DNA from: Artemisia argyi
Taxonomy: Eukaryota > Streptophyta > Magnoliopsida > Asterales > Asteraceae
Direction: 5' to 3'
Length of the DNA stretch: 64,000 bases
Assembly: GCA_030686995.1 (NCBI GenBank)
Contig: CM060686.1
Coordinates: forward strand, 75,591,757-75,655,756
Both the position numbers and the translations under genes were made by a program. Below, piece after piece: positions 25,150 to 37,407 of the stretch (position 1 is its first letter; every line of letters starts with the position of its first letter). The notes beneath the pieces are model-generated. The model was not told where the DNA came from, searched no databases, and saw only the letters and a list, made by a program, of their open reading frames with translations.

Positions 25150-25397
25150 ACATAGACTGGTATTATATTAGCTTTTATTATTTTCCTAGTCCCGAGGTGT
25201 GGGACATAGTTCAAGAACTTGTAGTCTTTTGGTTGTTGTACAAACAAATGTATCAAGTGCGACTCTACTATGTTGGAAATGTTGTGCTATATATTATATC
25301 GGTCCATGTAGGCCGAAATTTTCATGTATTATATTCATGTGTTGTGATTATATTTATGATGTTTTGTGGTTGCTCTTTATTATTATCGCATTTATAC

Positions 25398-25565
25398 AGG
25401 TTGTGGTTGTATATATACATGTCGTGGTTGTATTTATACAGGTTGTGGTTGTATATATACATGTCGTGATTGTATCTAGACAGATTGTGGTTGTACTCGT
25501 ACATGTCTTGGTTGTATTTATACTTGTTGTGGTTGTATATATATACATTTTGTGGGTGTATATCT
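25398..25565 (+). repeat. 21-bp tandem repeat in E
   Basis: About eight imperfect copies of a 21-bp unit like TTGTGGTTGTATATATACATG, between the upstream ORF and gag. Because 21 is a multiple of three, several frames stay open across it (25199-25651 gives a Val/Ile-rich chain). Those frames are by-products. Confidence 0.85.
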
Positions 25566-25631
25566 TTGGTTCGATGACTATTTCTATTATGATTTTTCTC
25601 ATGGTTATTTCCATTGTGATTTATCAGAAGT

Positions 25632-26723
25632 ATGGCACCAAGGAAGAGTAAGACTGCACCAGAAACACCCGCTATGACTCAAGCCGCTATCCGCAAGTTG
25701 GTCAGGGATAGTATTGCAGAAGCTCTGGAGATTGAGAGAGCTGAGGTTGCTGCTAGGGCTGCTGAGACTGCTTATAATACAGGGGCAGTTGAACCAACCG
25801 CTATTAGGCGTGAATGTACATGGAAAGATTTCAAGATTAGTGATCCTATCAAGTTTAAGGGCACTGAAGGAGCGGTTGCTTTGATCCGCTGGTTTGAAAA
25901 GACTGAGAATGTATTCCTTATGTGCGGATGCCCGGACGTCAGCAAGGTAAAATTTGCTACAGGTATGCTTCTTGATGAAGCTATGTCTTGGTGGAATTCG
26001 TATGCTCAGCCGATTGGTATGGAGAATGCTTACAAGCTCACTTGGGAGGAATTCAAGAAACTGATGTCTAAGAAGTTTTGCCCTCGTACTGAGATACAGA
26101 AATTGGAAACAGAATTTTATGAGCTGGTAACTAAAGGTGATGACATCGAGACCTACTTCAGGAGGTTTCAGGAGTTGGCTGCACTATGTCCAACTATGGT
26201 TCCTAACGATGAGAAAAAGATGGAAAACTTTGTTGGTGGATTGCCTGAAAGTGTTCGAGGAGATGTGATTTCTTTTGATCCTCAATCAATGGAAGAGGCT
26301 ATTCGTATAACTCAGAAACTCATGGTCCAAGTGGTAAAAGGAAAATCTGCTGTCAACAACAATAACCGTTCAAACAACACCAACTACAACAACACTCGAA
26401 ACAACAACAACTATAACAACAATCGAAACCGCAACTGTCCCAATAACCGAAACAACAACCCAAACAATAACAACAACAAGAGAAGGTTTGGTTTCAACCA
26501 AGGTGGGAACGCTGTTCAGCCGCCACCTAAGAGGCAAGGGCTTATGCTGCAGGACCGACTGAAAGGAAAGGATATGAGGGTAATCTACTCAAGTGTGAAA
26601 AATGTCAAAAGCATCATAACCCAGGACATTGCCCAGATCTATGTGGCAACTACAAGAAGGCTGGTCACTACACCAAAGATTGCAAGAGTCCAAACTTTGG
26701 TGGCAATCAGAAACCACCGGTAA
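25632..26723 (+). CDS. gag: Element E gag
   Basis: Ty3/gypsy Gag starting [15 protein letters not shown]. The retrotransposon-gag domain covers about residues 80-215 ([47 protein letters not shown]). It is followed by an Asn-rich linker (residues 240-285) and a basic KRRFGF segment. The frame is lost near 26560, so its last 50 residues are wrong. The true continuation, with zinc knuckles, lies in the pol frame from about 26585. Confidence 0.9.
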   Translation: MAPRKSKTAPETPAMTQAAIRKLVRDSIAEALEIERAEVAARAAETAYNTGAVEPTAIRRECTWKDFKISDPIKFKGTEGAVALIRWFEKTENVFLMCGCPDVSKVKFATGMLLDEAMSWWNSYAQPIGMENAYKLTWEEFKKLMSKKFCPRTEIQKLETEFYELVTKGDDIETYFRRFQELAALCPTMVPNDEKKMENFVGGLPESVRGDVISFDPQSMEEAIRITQKLMVQVVKGKSAVNNNNRSNNTNYNNTRNNNNYNNNRNRNCPNNRNNNPNNNNNKRRFGFNQGGNAVQPPPKRQGLMLQDRLKGKDMRVIYSSVKNVKSIITQDIAQIYVATTRRLVTTPKIARVQTLVAIRNHR

Positions 26724-29700
26724 CATGTTTTGGCTGTGGAGAACTTGGACACTTTAGGAATGAGTGCCCAAAGAAGAAGAATCAAGGAACTGGAAACCAA
26801 AATGGAATGGCTCGAGGAAGAGCTTATGTTATGGGAGGAGAAGATGTCAAAGAAGACCTGAATGTTGTTGCGGGTACGTTCCTCGTTCATAATCGTTATG
26901 CATCCATTTTATCTGATTCAGGAGCGGATAGAAGTTTTGTTTCTATTGCATTTGCACCTTTACTTAACATAGAACCAACCCCATTAGACATTTCCTATAT
27001 CGTTGAACTAGCCGATGGGTCTTTAGTTAACACCAACACCATTGTCCGTGGTTGCACTATAAATTTCCTAAACCATCCATTCAATATAGACCTTATGCCC
27101 GTAGAACTTGGAAGTTTCGACGTTGTTATCGGTATGGATTGGTTATCTCGGCATCGAGCGAGAATTATTTGTGATGAGAAAGTTGTTCACCTTCCTTATA
27201 ACGGTGAAACTTTGGTTGTTCGTGGAGAGCGAAGTGGAACTAGACTCAGTATTATATCGTGCATTAAAACCGAGAAGTACATAAAGAAGGGTTGTTATGC
27301 ATTCTTGGCTCACATCACGGAGAAGAAGTCGGATGAGAAACGACTTGAAGATGTGCCAATTGTTAAGGAATTTCTAGAAGTTTTTCCGGAAGAATTGCCT
27401 GGACTTCCGCCTACACGCCAAGTCGAGTTTCAAATCGAATTAGTGCCAGGAGCTGCACCAATTGCGCGAGCACCGTATAGACTTGCACCTTCGGAGATGC
27501 AAGAATTGTCGAACCAATTACAAGAACTTTTGGACAAAGGATTCATTAGACCGAGTTCCTCGCCTTGGGGAGCGCCGGTTTTGTTTGTGAAAAAGAAGGA
27601 TGGAACTTTCAGAATGTGCATCGACTATCGTGAGCTGAACAAGTTAACGGTTAAGAACCGTTATCCACTCCCCAGAATTGACGGCTTGTTCGACCAGTTA
27701 CAAGGTTCTAGTTTTTATTCCAAGATTGATTTAAGATCCGGTTATCATCAACTTAGAGTTCGGGAAGAGGATATCCCGAAGACGGCATTTAGAACACGCT
27801 ATGGTCATTATGAGTTTCAAGTAATGCCGTTCGGATTAACCAATGCACCTGCGGTATTTATGGATCTCATGAATAGGGTGTGCAAACCGTATCTTGATAA
27901 GTTTGTGATCGTATTCATTGACGATATCTTGATTTATTCCAAGAGTAAGGAAGATCACGAAGAACATCTCAGAACAATCCTGGAACTACTCAAGAAGGAG
28001 CAATTGTATGCCAAGTTTTCAAAGTGTGATTTTTGGATACGAAGAGTTCAATTTCTTGGCCATGTTATTGATAGCCAAGGTTTACAAGTCGACCCAGCAA
28101 AGATCGAGGCAGTTAAGGATTGGGCTACGCCCAAGTCTCCTACGGAAATTCGTCAATTCCTAGGACTTGCCGGATATTACAGAATGTTTATTGAAGGGTT
28201 TTCTAAGATAGCGAAGCCGTTGACGAAGCTGACACAAAAGAATCAAAAGTACGAGTGGGGAGAAAAACAAGAGTCCGCATTTCAGTTATTGAAACAAAAG
28301 CTTTGTAGCGCACCGATTTTGTCACTACCAGAAGGTATTGAGAACTTTGTGGTATATTGCGATGCTTCGCATAAAGGACTTGGAGCTGTGCTAATGCAAA
28401 ACGAGAAGGTTATAGCTTATGCATCTAGACAGCTTAAGACACACGAGAAGAATTACACTACGCACGACTTGGAGTTGGGTGCGGTAGTTTTTGCACTCAA
28501 GATTTGGAGACACTACCTTTATGGTACCAAGTGCGTAATTTTTACCGACCACAAGAGCTTACAGCATATACTCGATCAAAAGGAACTCAATATGAGACAA
28601 CGTCGTTGGCTAGAATTGTTGAGTGATTACGATTGTGAAATCCGATATCACCCAGGAAAAGCAAATGTTGTAGCAGATGCACTTAGCCGAAAAGAACGAC
28701 TCAAACCTTTGAGAGTTAGGTCATTGGGAATGACTATCATTTCGCCATTACCATCAAAAATTTTAGAAGCTCAGATTGAGGCTCTCAAAGAAGAAAATCG
28801 ACCACATGAGAAACTTTATGGTATGCCAGAAAGCGAAAATGGCTTTGTAAAGAGATCAGATGGAGTGTTATGCTTCAAGGACCGAAGTTGGATACCACTC
28901 TATGGTGGAGTGCGAGAATTGATTATGCATGAATCACACAAGTCGAAGTACTCTATTCATCCAGGTTCTGATAAGATGTATCAGGATCTCAAAAAGCTTT
29001 ATTGGTGGCCGAACACGAAAGCAGAAATAGCTACGTATGTCAGCAAATGTCTTACTTGTGCTAAAGTGAAAGCCAAGTACCAGAAACCGTCAGGGTTACT
29101 TCAACAACCAGAGATTCCACAATGGAAGTGGGAACGTATTACTATGGACTTTGTCACTAAACTTCCTAAGACGTCAGGAGGTTTCGATGCTATTTGGGTA
29201 ATCGTTGATCGACTTACCAAATCAGCTCATTTCATACCCATTAGAGAGACTTATTCAATGGAACAACTTGCTAGACTTTATGTCAAGGAAATCGTCTCAA
29301 GACACGGTGCCCCAGTTTCCATCATTTCCGACAGAGATAGTCGTTTTACTTCAAACTTTTGGCGGTCATTACAAGATTCTTTTGGATCCAAGTTAGACAT
29401 GAGCACTGCTTACCATCCTCAGACCGATGGTCAGAGCGAGAGAACTATTCAGACACTTGAAGACATGCTTAGAGCATGTGTGATTGATTTTGGAAATGGT
29501 TGGGCTAACCATTTGCCGTTGATTGAGTTTTCCTATAACAACAGTTACCATTCAAGCATAAAGGCTGCACCATTCGAGGCACTATATGGTCGTAAGTGTC
29601 GATCTCCAGTTTGTTGGGCCGAGGTCGGTGAAGTACAATGTACTGGCCCGGAGATGGTTCAAGAAACAACAGAAAAGATAATTCAGATTCGAGAGAGACT

Positions 29701-30211
29701 CGAAACTGCTAGAAGTCGACAGAAAAGCTACGCAGATGTTCGACGCAAACCATTGGAATTTCAGGTCGGAGACAAAGTCATGTTGAAAGTCTCGCCTTGG
29801 AAGGGCGTGATACGATTTGGAAAACGCGGGAAATTGAACCCGAGATACATTGGTCCGTTTAAGATACTGGAAAGGATTGGTCCAGTAGCTTAGAAGCTTG
29901 AACTTCCGTCAGAACTTAGCAACGTACACAACACGTTTCATCTTTCGAACCTCAAGAAATGTCTTTCGGACGAGTCTGCCATTATACCATTAGAAGAAAT
30001 ACAACCCGATGACAAGCTTAACTTTGTGGAAGAACCAGTTGAAATAATGGACCGCGAGATCAAACAGTTGAAATAAAGTCGAATTCCGATCGTGAAGGTT
30101 CCCTGGAATTCTCGAAGAGGACCCGAATTTACTTGGGAACGAGAAGACCAAATGCGACGCAAGTATCCACAACTTTTCACCAAGCCAATTTCCGAGACCA
30201 ACACTAACTGA
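26585..30211 (+). pseudogene. pol: Element E pol (knuckles, PR, RT, RNase H, IN, chromodomain-like tail)
   Basis: Starts in the gag zinc-knuckle region: [13 protein letters not shown], then [14 protein letters not shown] with Tyr where Cys is expected, then [14 protein letters not shown]. Protease has [10 protein letters not shown] (about 26918). Reverse transcriptase has [11 protein letters not shown] and FIDDILIYS (about 27914-27940). RNase H has [13 protein letters not shown] and FTDHKSLQ. Integrase has the CX2C zinc region at about 29045-29060, [16 protein letters not shown] and a catalytic Glu in DGQSERTIQ. After GPVA a TAG (29891) stops the frame. The tail to 30211 has a TAA (30074) and VPWNSRRGPEFTWERED, typical of a CR-type chromodomain. 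Confidence 0.93.
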
Positions 30212-30232
30212 ATTCAGGGACTGAATGCCTTT

Positions 30233-30245
30233 TTGGATGGGCGAC
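30233..30245 (+). other. Element E polypurine tract
   Basis: TTGGATGGGCGAC directly before TGTCACAACC of the 3' LTR. It is purine-rich but interrupted. Confidence 0.55.
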
Positions 30246-31763
30246 TGTCACAACCCACAATTTCATACGGACTAGAAATAGTCTGCATATCATCATTAGG
30301 GCACTTGCATACTATTCCACTCGTAGGATATTCGAATTATATTTTTAATATAACTAACGAATTACGTATGTTTATTTTAAATAAACACTAATACGCGAAC
30401 TATAAATGTGACTAACACGTCCGACACTCCCGACTATGATCCCAATATATTTTTATACTCATTTTTATAATATAAAAATTATAATATTAATTTACCCGGT
30501 ATTTTGGAAATTTATTTATTTCGTATCGTACGTCTAATTTAATTTCGGCGGTTTTCATAAAAATTAAACAATAATTATCCAAACACTTAATATTTGTACC
30601 CAACATATTTTTGTAATTTTTATAACTTTATTTTATCCCGGTTAACCCCGTTAGAATTTATTTTTAGTTAACTCAGTACCCGGTGTCCTTTAAATCTAAT
30701 AATAAACACAATAAGATACATAACGTCTTACAAGTCTTACACATTCATCCCCCCCCCTTGACTTGCTGCCCCCCCCCCCCTCCCCCTTGCCAATCTCTTA
30801 CAATGTTTACTAACTCACTCCAACCTCATTAATACCTTATACTAACTATATATAATAATAATAATAATAATACTAATAATTCATATACTAAAAACTAGAT
30901 TTTTTATCTCATTTGCAACTAGCCAAGAATACTTTTTCTTCTCTTTTTCTCTCAAGGGTGCTCGGCCTAGGGTAATCAAGAAGCAAGAAAACATCATTTT
31001 TCAAAGATCTAAGTATAATCTTGTTCTTATAGTTGTCCTTGTTAGAGTTTTGGAATAAAAACTCAAGGATTGTTAGGTTTTCACTATCCAAACTTCATTA
31101 ATCTTCCAAGTAAGTTTAAAAAACTCATTTCAAAATTTTTACAAGTTATTACTATGTTTATATATTTTTCTTACAAGAACTCATGCATATATTGGCTTAT
31201 ACCACTCCATTTTGTATATATTTAACTTTCAAGCCCTAGAAAGTGATTTTTGGTTAGATCCTTGTTAGATCTACTTGGTTTTGATGTTTAGGAACCCATG
31301 ACACCCTAAGAAGGTGTATGGTAGGATTAGACTAGTTTTGTGGTGATTGAAAGTGGTTTGATTGAAGATGGAACTAGATTAGAACCCTAGAAATGATTTT
31401 TGAAACAATAAAAATACCTACTGTCCCTATTTTTATTTCGTGGGAAAATCAGTGGTTGATGGTTAATTTTTGACCAAAGATTTAGAAAATACTTTCGAAA
31501 ACGAAACTTTAGGTGAAAGAACGGATTAAAACGAGCTTATAACGAAGGAGATATGATTTTTGCAAATTTAACGACGAAAACTATTTTTATAAAAACTGCA
31601 TGCTGATTGGCAGTTTTTGACGGACAAAAAGAGGTGTTAAACGTAACCTAGAGGAGCCGAGTTATCAAAAATATACTTGTATATACAAAAACGAATCCGT
31701 GGATATAAAGAACGAGGAAAATGAGCTTAAAACGACCAAGTTATACCCGTTTTAACATCGTCA

Positions 31764-31852
<89 letters not shown>

Positions 31853-33042
31853 GTCACAAATAAAAATAATAACTTACGCACTAAATGATATATTTTTCTA
31901 GAAATGGTACTAAGGACTATATTCTTAACAAATGAATACGTATGACCCAAGAGAATATTTATACGACTTAACGACGTTATTCTAAGGTTCTCGATACGAG
32001 GAATATAACGCTAACATTTTCATACCAGATAATACGACAAGTTATATACTTCTATATTTGGATTTATTTTTCCTAAGTATGGAAACTATTTTACTATGAC
32101 GATAACTAGTATTTCCAAATTTCGAGTGGTATAGGTATCAGTGCATGTGCATTCATTACATTACGGCTTGATCTAAATTAGATCACGATTATTCATTTAG
32201 GTTGCGGCTAGTGTTCGCGCCTCATTGTCCCGACTACATTTCCATCATTGTACCATCTTTGTACCATCCTTTCGAGGTGAGTTCTCATAGCCCCGTTTTA
32301 ATTACTTATTTGATTTTAAATCCCACGGGGGAGAATACATTGCACAATTATTTTTGTACATGCCCACGTATTACAAATTCCATACATTGCTTAAGTTGCC
32401 TTACTACCAAGTTAAGTCCCCTTATATATCATGGACCGTTAATTATATTGCTAAGCGAGAGTGAGTGGATAGATCTATCGAGGGTGACGCCTCCATTCGT
32501 GTTTGGGTTGCTCCAATGGGACGAATGCATTTCATGTCTTAACAAATTGAGTGTCTGGTAAACACTCTGGTGGGGCCATTACAAAGTCTAGCTTCGGGGT
32601 CATGAGCTTAAGAGCCAATGTAGCATTTTTGACATTCTTGTCGGTTTAATTTATACTTGTGGCTTATGTACATACGATTTACTTACAAACCTATGATTAT
32701 TCACCAACTTTATGTTGACCGTTTTTCGCAATGTATTTCTCAGGTAACTAAGGCATATTCTCATGGCATGCATGGAGTCACTTTGTGTATCAAGGATGAC
32801 GCGTCTCTTTTGGATTTCATGCACTTATGAACTATCGTTTGATTGTACTAAATTATTTCCTTAAACCTTTTCCAACTTTTGGGACCTATGTTTTATAACT
32901 CTGAATATTTTGAATGAATCAAACGATGTATTTTCTAAACGACACTTTAGGTCATTCAATATATCCTTGTTTGTGGTGTTATGACCGTTACACCCTCAGG
33001 CATTCAATTCCACTGCCATTCAGGTATTTTGGGGGTGTGACA
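30246..33042 (+). repeat. Element E 3' LTR
   Basis: Begins TGTCACAACCCACAATTTCA and then jumps to TACGGACTAG, skipping about 276 bp present in the 5' LTR. The junction has one ATTTCA where the 5' LTR has two. Otherwise it is nearly identical. The TA tract is at 31767-31849. Confidence 0.92.
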
Positions 33043-36000
33043 AGGCATGCCCACAAAGTTGTTTGAAAATTGTGAGACTTGTGTTGCTTGTCAAAAGGGT
33101 AAACAACACAGAGTTTCATTCAAGTCAAAGACAGTGAACGCAAATACAGAGCCCTTGCATTTACTTCACATGGATTTATTTGGGCCTGTTTTTGTGAAAA
33201 GTTTGAACAAGAAGTCATATTGCCAAGTTGTCATAGATGACTTCAGCAGGTTCACTTGTGTGTTCTTCTTAGCCACTAAAGATGAAACCCCAGAGGTACT
33301 TAAGGAATTCATTACAAGAGTTGAAAACCTACACAATCACAGAGTGAAAATTATCAGATGTGACAATGGTACTGAGTTCAAGAATAGTGTGATGAATCAA
33401 TTCTGTGTGGGAAAAGGAATTCTAAGACAGTACAGTGTTGCAAGAACTCCACAACAGATTGGTGTTGCAGAGAGAAGAAATAGGACACTTATTGAGGCTG
33501 TAAGAACAATGTTATCTGATTCTAAATTACCTATACCTTTTTGGGCTGAAGCTGTAAACACTGCATGTTTTGTGCAAAACAGGAGTAAGGTAGTGAAGCC
33601 TCACAACAAAACTCCATATGAGCTTTTTCATGGGAAGAAACCATTAATTGATTTTCTCAAGCCATTTGGATGTCCTGTCACTATTCTAAACACTAAGGAT
33701 CAGTTAGGCAAGTTTGAAGAGAAAGCTAATGAAGGTTATTTGGTTGGTTACTCTGTACATAGTAAAGCTTTCAGGGTATATAACAAGAGAACCAAGCATG
33801 TGGAGGAAAATTTGCATATCACATTTAGTGAGAACACATCTAATGTTGAAGGAAAAGGACCTGATTGGATGTTTAATGTTGACATTCTTACCAAAACAAT
33901 GAACTATGTACCAGTTATTGCTAGTGTGGACACTGACAAACCACAAGAAGACATTGTTTTGATTGAGAAACTGAAGGTTGGTCCAACTTTCTTTCCCTTA
34001 CAGAAAGATCAAGAAGATGGTGTTACTCAAGAGAAGCCTAAGGAAGCTGAAGCAGATATTGAAACTCCTATTGATGCAGAAAAGATATCCAATGAAGCTC
34101 CAAAAGTGGTTGTTGATATCTCTCCTACAAGGCCAGAAGACTCTACTGCTGACTCAGAAGACTCTACTGCTAGACCAAAACAGGCAACTACTGCTTCAAT
34201 CAATTCTGCTGCCAAGCCTATTAACTCTGCTTCTACATCACAATTTTCTTCTTTGGACACTCAGGGTAGATCTTTTGATGATCCAAACTATCCTGATGAT
34301 CCAAATATGCCTCCTCTAGAGAATATCTATGAAGACACAGATGATGAAGCTCTTGATGGTAAATTATTTGGAGCTGAGGTAGATTTTACTAATTTGGAAG
34401 TCAACATTCCTGTTAGTCCCACTACCACTACAAGAGTTCACAAGGATCATCCAAAAGAACAAATTCTCAGTGATCCAAAATCATCTGTACAAACAAGAAA
34501 AATGACTAAAGAGCTCAAACATCTTCAACATCAAAGTTTCTTTGCCAGATCTCTGAATCAAAGAAACAGTCACAAAGATCTACAGAATTGCTTGTTTGCC
34601 TGCTTTTTATCTCAAATTGAACCCAAGAACACTTACAAAGCCTTACAAGAAGCAAGTTGGGTGGAAGCAATGCAAGATGAGCTTCTGCAATTCAAACTAC
34701 AAGAGGTGTGGACTTTGGTTGACTTGCCAAATGGAAAAAAAGTGATTGGCACTAAATGGGTGTTCAGATGTAAAAGAGATGAAAGGGGGATAGTCATCAG
34801 AAATAAGGCTAGGTTAGTAGCTCAAGGATACACACAACAAGAGGGACTTGACTATGATGAAGTATTTGCGACAGTGGCAAGAATAGAAGCTATTAGACTA
34901 TTCTTGGCTTATGCTTCATATAAAGACTTTGTAGTATATCAGATGGATGTAAAGAGTGCTTTCATTTATGGGACCATTACAGAAGAAGTTTATGTGTCTC
35001 AACCACCTGGTTTTGAAGACCCTGATTATCCTGACAAAGTTTACAAGGTGAATAGAGCAATGTATGGTTTACATCAAGCTCCTAGAGCTTGGTATGATAC
35101 CTTGTCAACATATTTGTTAGACTCTGGTTTAGTAGAGGAAAGATTGACAAGACTTTGTTTCTCAAAAGACAAAAAGATGATATTTTGTTGGTTTAAATTT
35201 TTGTAGATGACATCATCTTTGGTTCTACAAACAAGGCTATGTGTGTTGATTTTGAGAAACTTATGAAAGATAAGTTTGCTATGAGTTCAATGGGAGAACT
35301 CAACTTCTTCTTGGGACTACAAGTGGTACAAAAGAAAGATGGCATATTTATTAGTCAGGATAAGTATGTCAATGACATTTTGAAGAAGTTTGGATTTGAA
35401 GATGCTAAGCCTGCTAAGACAACCATGGATACCAACAAACCTTTGTTGAAGGATGAAAATGGAAAAGAAGTAGATGTTCACTTGTACAGATCCATGATTG
35501 GCTCATTGATGTATCTTACAGCATCAAGGCCTGATATTATGTTTGTTGTGTGTACCTGCGCAAGATTCCAAGTATGTCCCAAAGAATCACACCTCAATGC
35601 AGTGAAGAGGATTTTTAGGTATCTAAGGCATCAACCTAAATTGGGCCTATGATATCCTAAGGATTCACTTTTTGATTTGGTGGCATATTCAGATAGTGAC
35701 TATGCTGGTGCTTGCTTGGATAGAAAGTCTACAACTGGTGGTTGTCAATTTCTAGGAAACAGATTGGTGTCATGGCAATGCAAGAAACAGACAGTGGTTG
35801 CAAATTCTACAACTGAAGCTAAGTATGTGGCTGCTTCAAGTTGTTGTGGTCAAGTGCTTTGGATGCAAAATCAACTACTAGACTATGGGTACAATTTCAT
35901 GAACACCAAAATTCATATTGATAACAATAGCACACTTTGTATAATTAAAAATGTTGTTTTTCATTCTAAAACAAAACATATTGAGATAAGACATCATTTC

Positions 36001-36141
36001 ATAAGGGATTGCTATGAAAAGAAGTTAATTCAAATTGTTAAAATTCATACTGATAACAATGTTGCTGATCTTCTCACTAAACACTTTGATGTGGGGAGAT
36101 TTCAATTCTTAATTGCAAACATTGGTATGATAAATCTTTGA
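33043..36141 (+). pseudogene. pol: Element D pol, 3' part (integrase, RT, RNase H)
   Basis: Resumes with [11 protein letters not shown], completing the integrase zinc region. The integrase core has HMDLFGPV (about 33168), IRCDNGTEF and [10 protein letters not shown] (about 33463). A variable acidic linker with [14 protein letters not shown] repeats lies at about 33960-34500. RT starts near 34640 ([37 protein letters not shown]). A frameshift between about 35130 and 35200 precedes [12 protein letters not shown] (35201-35235). RNase H has YSDSDYAGACLDRKSTTG and the end VADLLTKHFDVGRFQFL. An in-frame TGA at 35650 replaces the Trp expected in LGLWYPKD. Stop near 36139. Confidence 0.93.
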
Positions 36142-36150
36142 AAATCTTAT

Positions 36151-36153
<3 letters not shown>

Positions 36154-36181
<28 letters not shown>
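36154..36181 (-). repeat. Poly(T), i.e. poly(A) on the minus strand
   Basis: 28 consecutive T, 13 bp after the pol stop of D. On the minus strand it is a poly(A) run about 335 nt downstream of the antisense ORF stop, where a transcript tail would be. I see no AATAAA just upstream. Confidence 0.9.
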
Positions 36182-36513
36182 GTAAAGTGTGTAAAGGTAC
36201 TGTGCTGTTTGTTCCTCTGTTTCTGCTGCTTTTTAAGAAGCATATGCTTGTGTTGGAATGTACTCTACTGCTATTTAACTCTACTGCTAGTACATATGTT
36301 TGTATGTTTTGTGGTGTCTGGACTAACATTTTGCAGGCACAAGTTTAAAAGATGTTACTTGATGATTGGCAAGTAAACAAAACAAGAAGTAAACTTTCAT
36401 CATTCATCACAAACACAGTACAACTAATCAGAAATTAAAAGAGTACATCCACATCACTTCAGAAACTACAAAAGACTGCTACATAACAAGATGAAATTAA
36501 AAGACTACAAACA

Positions 36514-36990
36514 TCAATTTCTAGGGCATGGAAGCCCAAGTACAATCTTTATCTCCTTAGGAAGAGGAGGGTTTGCCTTTCTTACCTTGGCTGATGTCTT
36601 GGGTCTTGGCCTTGAAGATTCTGGTCTTTCAGGAGTGGAAGGTGGATTGTTGTGTGGCTCATCCTCATCAAATGAAGTACAGATAAAGGGGGAAACAAGT
36701 TCCCTTGGAGATTGAGGTCTTATTGGGATCCAAGCAGGGTCTTCTGATGATTCTGAAGATGATGGAGACTTGGGGGACATCACCTCTTTACCCCTAGAAG
36801 TGCTTGGGGTTTGATTCAAATTTAAAAGATCTTTGAAAACAGGGAGATCGTGCTTCCTCTTGCGTGCTTGCTCCTTCGTTCTACATTCGTTGTGACGAGG
36901 ACGGAATGGAGGTACATAGGTTTCAAAGGTTGCTTCATCCTCAGAAGATGAATCGGATGAGATGTTGATAATTTCGGGAGAAGATTTCAT
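36514..36990 (-). CDS. Antisense ORF in element D, acidic Ser/Pro-rich protein
   Basis: A 158-codon intact ORF on the strand opposite to gag and pol. It starts MKSSPEIINISSDSSSEDEA. It has an acidic Ser-rich start, a basic RTKEQARKRKHD patch (about residues 37-48), Ser/Pro-rich middle and a KVRKANPPLPKEIKIVLGLP end. It is intact while every sense frame of D has stops. On its strand a TATA box lies 103 nt upstream of the ATG, and a poly(A) run lies downstream. I recognise no family. It may be an element-encoded antisense gene or a captured reverse-transcribed mRNA. Confidence 0.55.
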   Translation of the reverse strand: MKSSPEIINISSDSSSEDEATFETYVPPFRPRHNECRTKEQARKRKHDLPVFKDLLNLNQTPSTSRGKEVMSPKSPSSSESSEDPAWIPIRPQSPRELVSPFICTSFDEDEPHNNPPSTPERPESSRPRPKTSAKVRKANPPLPKEIKIVLGLPCPRN

Positions 36991-37086
36991 GATTATTGAG
37001 ATTTGATTTGGGTGATTGAGATTTGATTTGGTTATTGATTGTAATTAGGGTTTGATTGTATTGAATTAGGGAAAGATTTCATCCGT

Positions 37087-37093
37087 TTTTATA
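37087..37093 (-). promoter_or_regulatory. Putative antisense TATA box in D
   Basis: On the minus strand CCCTATAAAAACGG. A start about 30 nt downstream would leave a leader of roughly 70 nt with CAATCAAACCCTAATTAC and repeated CAAATCAAATCTCAAT before the ATG at 36990. The divergent sense ORF starts 418 bp away at 37408, so the gap could be a bidirectional promoter. Confidence 0.45.
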
Positions 37094-37407
37094 GGGATTA
37101 CGGAGTATCAAGCGCATTTATTGTTGAGGGTTCTTTACTTTTTGACCAAGTTTGATTAGTCAACTCTGCTGCTGGCTTAAACTTACTCTGCTGCTAGTTG
37201 TTTCATTCTGCTGCTAGTTGTGGATGATATGGTTATGCTGCTGCGGTTGTAAGTGTGAGGGTGGAATGTGTAACTTCTCCAAAACCGTTTAAAACCTAAT
37301 TAATCTTCATAATTGGTTTCTACACGCTCCAAATTGAAGTTTTCATAAACCCTAACACTCCATTATTCTCAAAGTCAATTATCCCCAATTTCTCAAAACC
37401 CTAATTC

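Noticed and set aside
25199..25651. 150-codon Val/Ile-rich possible membrane protein, and antisense frames over the same place
   Set aside because: It is produced by the 21-bp tandem repeat, whose period is divisible by three. There is no clean start or conserved domain.
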